From Clostridiales bacterium (GTDB taxonomy: Bacteria > Bacillota > Clostridia > Lachnospirales > Lachnospiraceae): DNA of 44,782 bases. Positions within the stretch are counted from its first letter, which is position 1; every line of letters begins with the position of its first letter. Positions 42,524-44,782 of this stretch are shown one piece after another. The notes beneath the pieces were generated by a model. The model did not search any database and had not been told where the DNA came from. It was given only the letters and a program-made list of their open reading frames with translations. The stretch lies in contig JALFSR010000014.1 of assembly GCA_022778745.1 (NCBI GenBank), positions 1 through 44,782 of the forward strand, read 5' to 3'. Both the position numbers and the translations under genes were made by a program.

Positions 42524-43624
42524 ATGGCAGGCTCTACATTAGGAACTATTTTTCGCATTACAACATGGGGCGAATCCCATGGAAAAGGAATCGGTGTCGT
42601 TGTTGATGGATGTCCAGCAGGACTTTCTCTCTGTGAAGAGGATATTCAGCAAATGTTAGACCGACGTCGCCCTGGTCAAAGTAAATTCACAACGCAACGT
42701 TCAGAAAATGACACTGTTCATATTTTATCTGGTGTTTTTGAAGGCAAGACAACTGGAACACCAATCTCTATGGAAATTCAAAATGAATCGCAGCGTTCTC
42801 AGGATTATTCTGATATTGCAAACTACTATCGCCCTGGACACGCAGATTATACATTTGATCAAAAATATGGATTCCGTGATTATCGAGGCGGCGGGCGTTC
42901 TTCTGGACGTGAGACAATCGGACGTGTCGCAGCTGGAGCAATCGCAAAAAAACTGCTGAAAGAATTTGGTATTGAAATTACTGCATATTCAAAAGAAATT
43001 GGACGAATTCCAATTGAGACATTTGATAAAGAAGAAATTGAACGCAACCCATTCCGCATGCCTGATGCAAAAGCGGCACAAAAAGTCGCAAACTACTTAA
43101 AAGAACGAATGCATGAATGCGATTCTGTCGGAGGAATGATTGAATGTATTACAAGCGGACTTCCAACTTCCCTTGGTGATCCAGTTTTTGAAAAATTAGA
43201 TGCCAATCTCGCCAAAGCAATTCTCTCTATCGGAGCAATCAAAGGATTCGAAATCGGAGATGGATTTGCAGCAGCAAAGACATGCGGCTCAGAAAATAAT
43301 GATGCCTTTCGCCTTAATAATGGAAAAGCAGTAAAAATGACAAATCATTCTGGCGGTGTACTTGGAGGAATCAGTGATGGAAGTGATCTCATCTTCCGTG
43401 CAGCAGTAAAGCCAACTCCATCCATTGCCCGCACACAACAGACAATTACAAAAGATGGAAAAGAAATTGAAGTCAGTGTCAAAGGACGCCACGATCCAAT
43501 TATCGTACCTCGTGCCGTTGTTGTCGTGGAGGCGATGACCGCACTTGTACTCATCGATGCATTATTATTAAATATGTCCAGCCGATTAGACTATATAAAG
43601 AAAATTTATTTGAACGCAGAATAA
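42524..43624 (+). CDS. aroC: chorismate synthase
   Basis: 366 residues. Converts 5-enolpyruvylshikimate-3-phosphate to chorismate using reduced FMN, the last shared step to aromatic amino acids, folate and quinones. Signature regions are present: GESHGKGIGVVVDGCPAG, RRRPGQSKFTTQRSE, YRPGHADYTFDQKYGFRDYR with GGGRSSGRET, and GGISDGSDLIFR with KPTPSIA. It is full-length for the family, with a GGGGG site six bases from the ATG. It stands alone, without other shikimate genes, behind its own promoter. Confidence 0.97.
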   Translation: MAGSTLGTIFRITTWGESHGKGIGVVVDGCPAGLSLCEEDIQQMLDRRRPGQSKFTTQRSENDTVHILSGVFEGKTTGTPISMEIQNESQRSQDYSDIANYYRPGHADYTFDQKYGFRDYRGGGRSSGRETIGRVAAGAIAKKLLKEFGIEITAYSKEIGRIPIETFDKEEIERNPFRMPDAKAAQKVANYLKERMHECDSVGGMIECITSGLPTSLGDPVFEKLDANLAKAILSIGAIKGFEIGDGFAAAKTCGSENNDAFRLNNGKAVKMTNHSGGVLGGISDGSDLIFRAAVKPTPSIARTQQTITKDGKEIEVSVKGRHDPIIVPRAVVVVEAMTALVLIDALLLNMSSRLDYIKKIYLNAE

Positions 43625-43640
43625 ACAAAAAAGCGATGCC

Positions 43641-43686
43641 ACAATAGCCTCTCGGATTATGGGCGAGCAGGCTGACATTGTATTTT
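43641..43686 (+). terminator. terminator of aroC
   Basis: ACAATAGCCT with CTCG (43641-43654) pairs, with small bulges, with CGAG, AGGCT and ATTGT (43664-43681), followed by ATTTTG. It lies 17 bases after the aroC stop. Confidence 0.55.
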
Positions 43687-43730
43687 GACAACTGAATATC
43701 GTGAAATTTCAGGAAAGTATCAGATAAATA

Positions 43731-43760
43731 TTGAAAAAAGGGCACACTTTAGAGTATAAT
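43731..43760 (+). promoter_or_regulatory. promoter of the ISLre2-type relic
   Basis: TTGAAA (43731-43736), an 18-base spacer and TATAAT (43755-43760), upstream of the relic start. A GGGAAGAGG/CCCCTTCCC hairpin (about 43780-43803) follows in the leader. Confidence 0.55.
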
Positions 43761-43859
43761 TATCATTAGCAAAAATAAAGGGAAGAGGAAAAAACCCCTT
43801 CCCAATCATACAGATTTGTCTTATTGTTTAGTTGATGAGAAAAAACATAAGGAGTCTGT

Positions 43860-44068
43860 ATGATGAAATCTATGATAACTGAAAATGGAGTAACATTCAA
43901 GGACTTAGAAAAAAATATTTATGCATGGATCTGTCACATCGGTAGACAGTTTACCAGTGAGTTCTGGAACGGTATAATCAGATTCTGATGAGGGAAAGAG
44001 ATAAAAGTAAATATAGGCATAAAGGTAGCCGTCAGACCACGATTAAAACAGTCTATGGGGAGGTAACC
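43860..44068 (+). pseudogene. frameshifted, truncated ISLre2/UPF0236 transposase
   Basis: ATG 43860 (with AAGGAG upstream) opens a frame encoding NGVTFKDLEKNIYAWICHIG and runs to a TGA at 43986-43988. From about 43973 the -1 frame continues the same protein as YNQILMRERDKSKYRHKG and TTIKTVYGEV. Together these match the N-terminus of ISLre2-family (UPF0236) transposases, where KTLEKxIY and RDKxxYRHKG-type segments are conserved. A frameshift near 43970 and loss of everything after about residue 65 make it a relic. The break is at the end of the IS4-family element that begins at 44069, which presumably inserted into it. Confidence 0.7.
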
Positions 44069-44782
44069 CATAGGCGCGAACTTAAGCAATTAAACCTGGC
44101 AAAATGACCGTATGGAACTCTTCATTTTGGTTGATTCTTCGTCGATTTCGCAAGGATAGAAAGCGATGAAATGCGTTCTCTTTGAGATCCACAAATAGAC
44201 TCCATGACAGGCATAGAATCTCCTTTGTTTGTAAAAATACAATACGACACTTTTCCCAACAAGAAAAGCGAACTGCTCTTTCCTTCCCTTCGTTCTCTCT
44301 TAAGAACTGTTCCGCAAGAATCACTTGTTTTTCTACCAAGATCCATACGATCAACCACAACAATACCATTCCTTCCGCATAGGTTGGATTTCCCATTCGT
44401 ATCGTTGTGATAGAAAGATGTTGTTTGAATCGCTTGAAGAACAATTCCACTTGCCAGCGACTTTGATAAAGAGAAAGAATTTCTTCCATTCCATACTCCA
44501 CTCCCAGAGAAGTGATGAGAACTACGTAATTCGCATAAAATAAGGTTTCTTCTTTGATTTGATACTGGTTTTTTTGTGCCTTTCGTTTCTTTCGTTTTTT
44601 CGCTTTTGCTGCCTGTGATTTTGGTAATTCCTGTGCAATCACACGGACAAAGTACTTCTTTTTTTGATATAGACAAAATCCAAATATCTCTGCGGTTGCT
44701 TGTTTGTTTCTCTTTGCCTCTTCTAAAAAAGAATAGAGAGAAATTTTTTCTCCATCTGCATCAAAGATAGAAAAATGGCTTG
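44069..44782 (-). mobile_element. IS4-family (IS231-like) element, partial
   Basis: The end CATAGGCGCGAACTTAAG at 44069-44086 resembles the IS231-type terminal repeat, whose consensus starts CAT and contains AACTTAAG. The transposase gene on the minus strand stops inside this end. The other end lies beyond the window, so target duplications cannot be checked. It interrupts the ISLre2-type relic. Confidence 0.7.
44082..44782 (-). CDS. IS4-family transposase, 5' end outside the window
   Basis: About 233 residues of the C-terminal part. The reading frame stays open to the window edge, so the gene starts beyond 44782; the apparent start GTG at 44642 is internal. YQSRWQVELFFKRFK fits the IS4 signature Y-(2)-R-(3)-E-(6)-K, which contains the catalytic Glu. 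The preceding LVITSL-like strand (YVVLITSLGVEY) and the following LLWLIVWILVEKQVILAEQF helix also fit the family. A second minus-strand frame covering 44122-44676 is a shadow. No internal stop or frameshift is seen in this part, so the element may be intact. Confidence 0.85.
   Translation of the reverse strand, partial: SHFSIFDADGEKISLYSFLEEAKRNKQATAEIFGFCLYQKKKYFVRVIAQELPKSQAAKAKKRKKRKAQKNQYQIKEETLFYANYVVLITSLGVEYGMEEILSLYQSRWQVELFFKRFKQHLSITTIRMGNPTYAEGMVLLWLIVWILVEKQVILAEQFLRENEGKERAVRFSCWEKCRIVFLQTKEILCLSWSLFVDLKENAFHRFLSLRNRRRINQNEEFHTVILPGLIA

Noticed and set aside
44122..44676. Second minus-strand frame over the IS4-family transposase
   Set aside because: It lacks any transposase motif, while the other frame carries the Y-(2)-R-(3)-E-(6)-K signature and is open to the window edge.

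Overview
The window looks like chromosomal DNA of a low-GC Gram-positive anaerobe of the Clostridia, most probably Lachnospiraceae. The reasons are AT-rich DNA, AGGAGG-type ribosome binding sites, sigma-A-like promoters, an ECF-type RibU, a Glu111 (acetyl-type) MetA, clostridial hydrophobic (ChW) repeats, LCP and LtaS-like wall-polymer enzymes, and IS3, ISLre2 and IS4/IS231-type insertion sequences. The family assignment is inference; no rRNA or tRNA gene is present.

Layout. 1-2420 is mobile DNA: GC-rich hairpins like those of integrative elements, a truncated XRE regulator gene, a small orphan reading frame with a terminator-like hairpin, and an apparently intact IS3-family element with a -1 frameshift cassette. 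2421-19050 is housekeeping: yqeY, a sigma-70-like protein lacking its promoter-reading parts, a nuclease-XPD helicase fusion, mrp, ribU, an rluF-ligA-metA operon, mnmA-queA, a divergent carbamate kinase, a MarR regulator, and glmM-glmS.

19288-41301 is a large, entirely minus-strand surface-glycopolymer locus. In transcription order from a strong promoter at 41336-41364 it encodes an initiating phosphoglycosyl transferase, an LCP ligase with a repeat-rich tail, a small zinc-ribbon protein, a DUF4422 protein, GT2 and GT4 glycosyltransferases, a Wzy-like polymerase, a GT11 fucosyltransferase, a second GT2 and a Wzx-like flippase. A secreted DUF5722 hydrolase with ChW repeats, a second LCP ligase, UDP-galactopyranose mutase and two tandem LtaS-like phosphotransferases follow, several behind their own promoters. 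Together they could build a lipid-linked repeat unit, flip and polymerise it, attach it to peptidoglycan, decorate it with phospho-alditol groups and remodel it. The glmM-glmS operon next door makes glucosamine-6-phosphate and glucosamine-1-phosphate, which feed UDP-GlcNAc for such polymers. Galactofuranose and fucose are predicted components.

41395-44782 holds an MscS channel, aroC with a structured leader, and a nested mobile segment in which an IS231-like IS4-family element (running off the window) sits in a frameshifted ISLre2-type transposase relic.

The strongest leads are the sigma-like protein beside the nuclease-helicase, the ChW-hydrolase gene with mutually exclusive leader hairpins inside the glycopolymer locus, the paired LtaS-like enzymes with an unassigned membrane extension, and several long palindromes in intergenic DNA.
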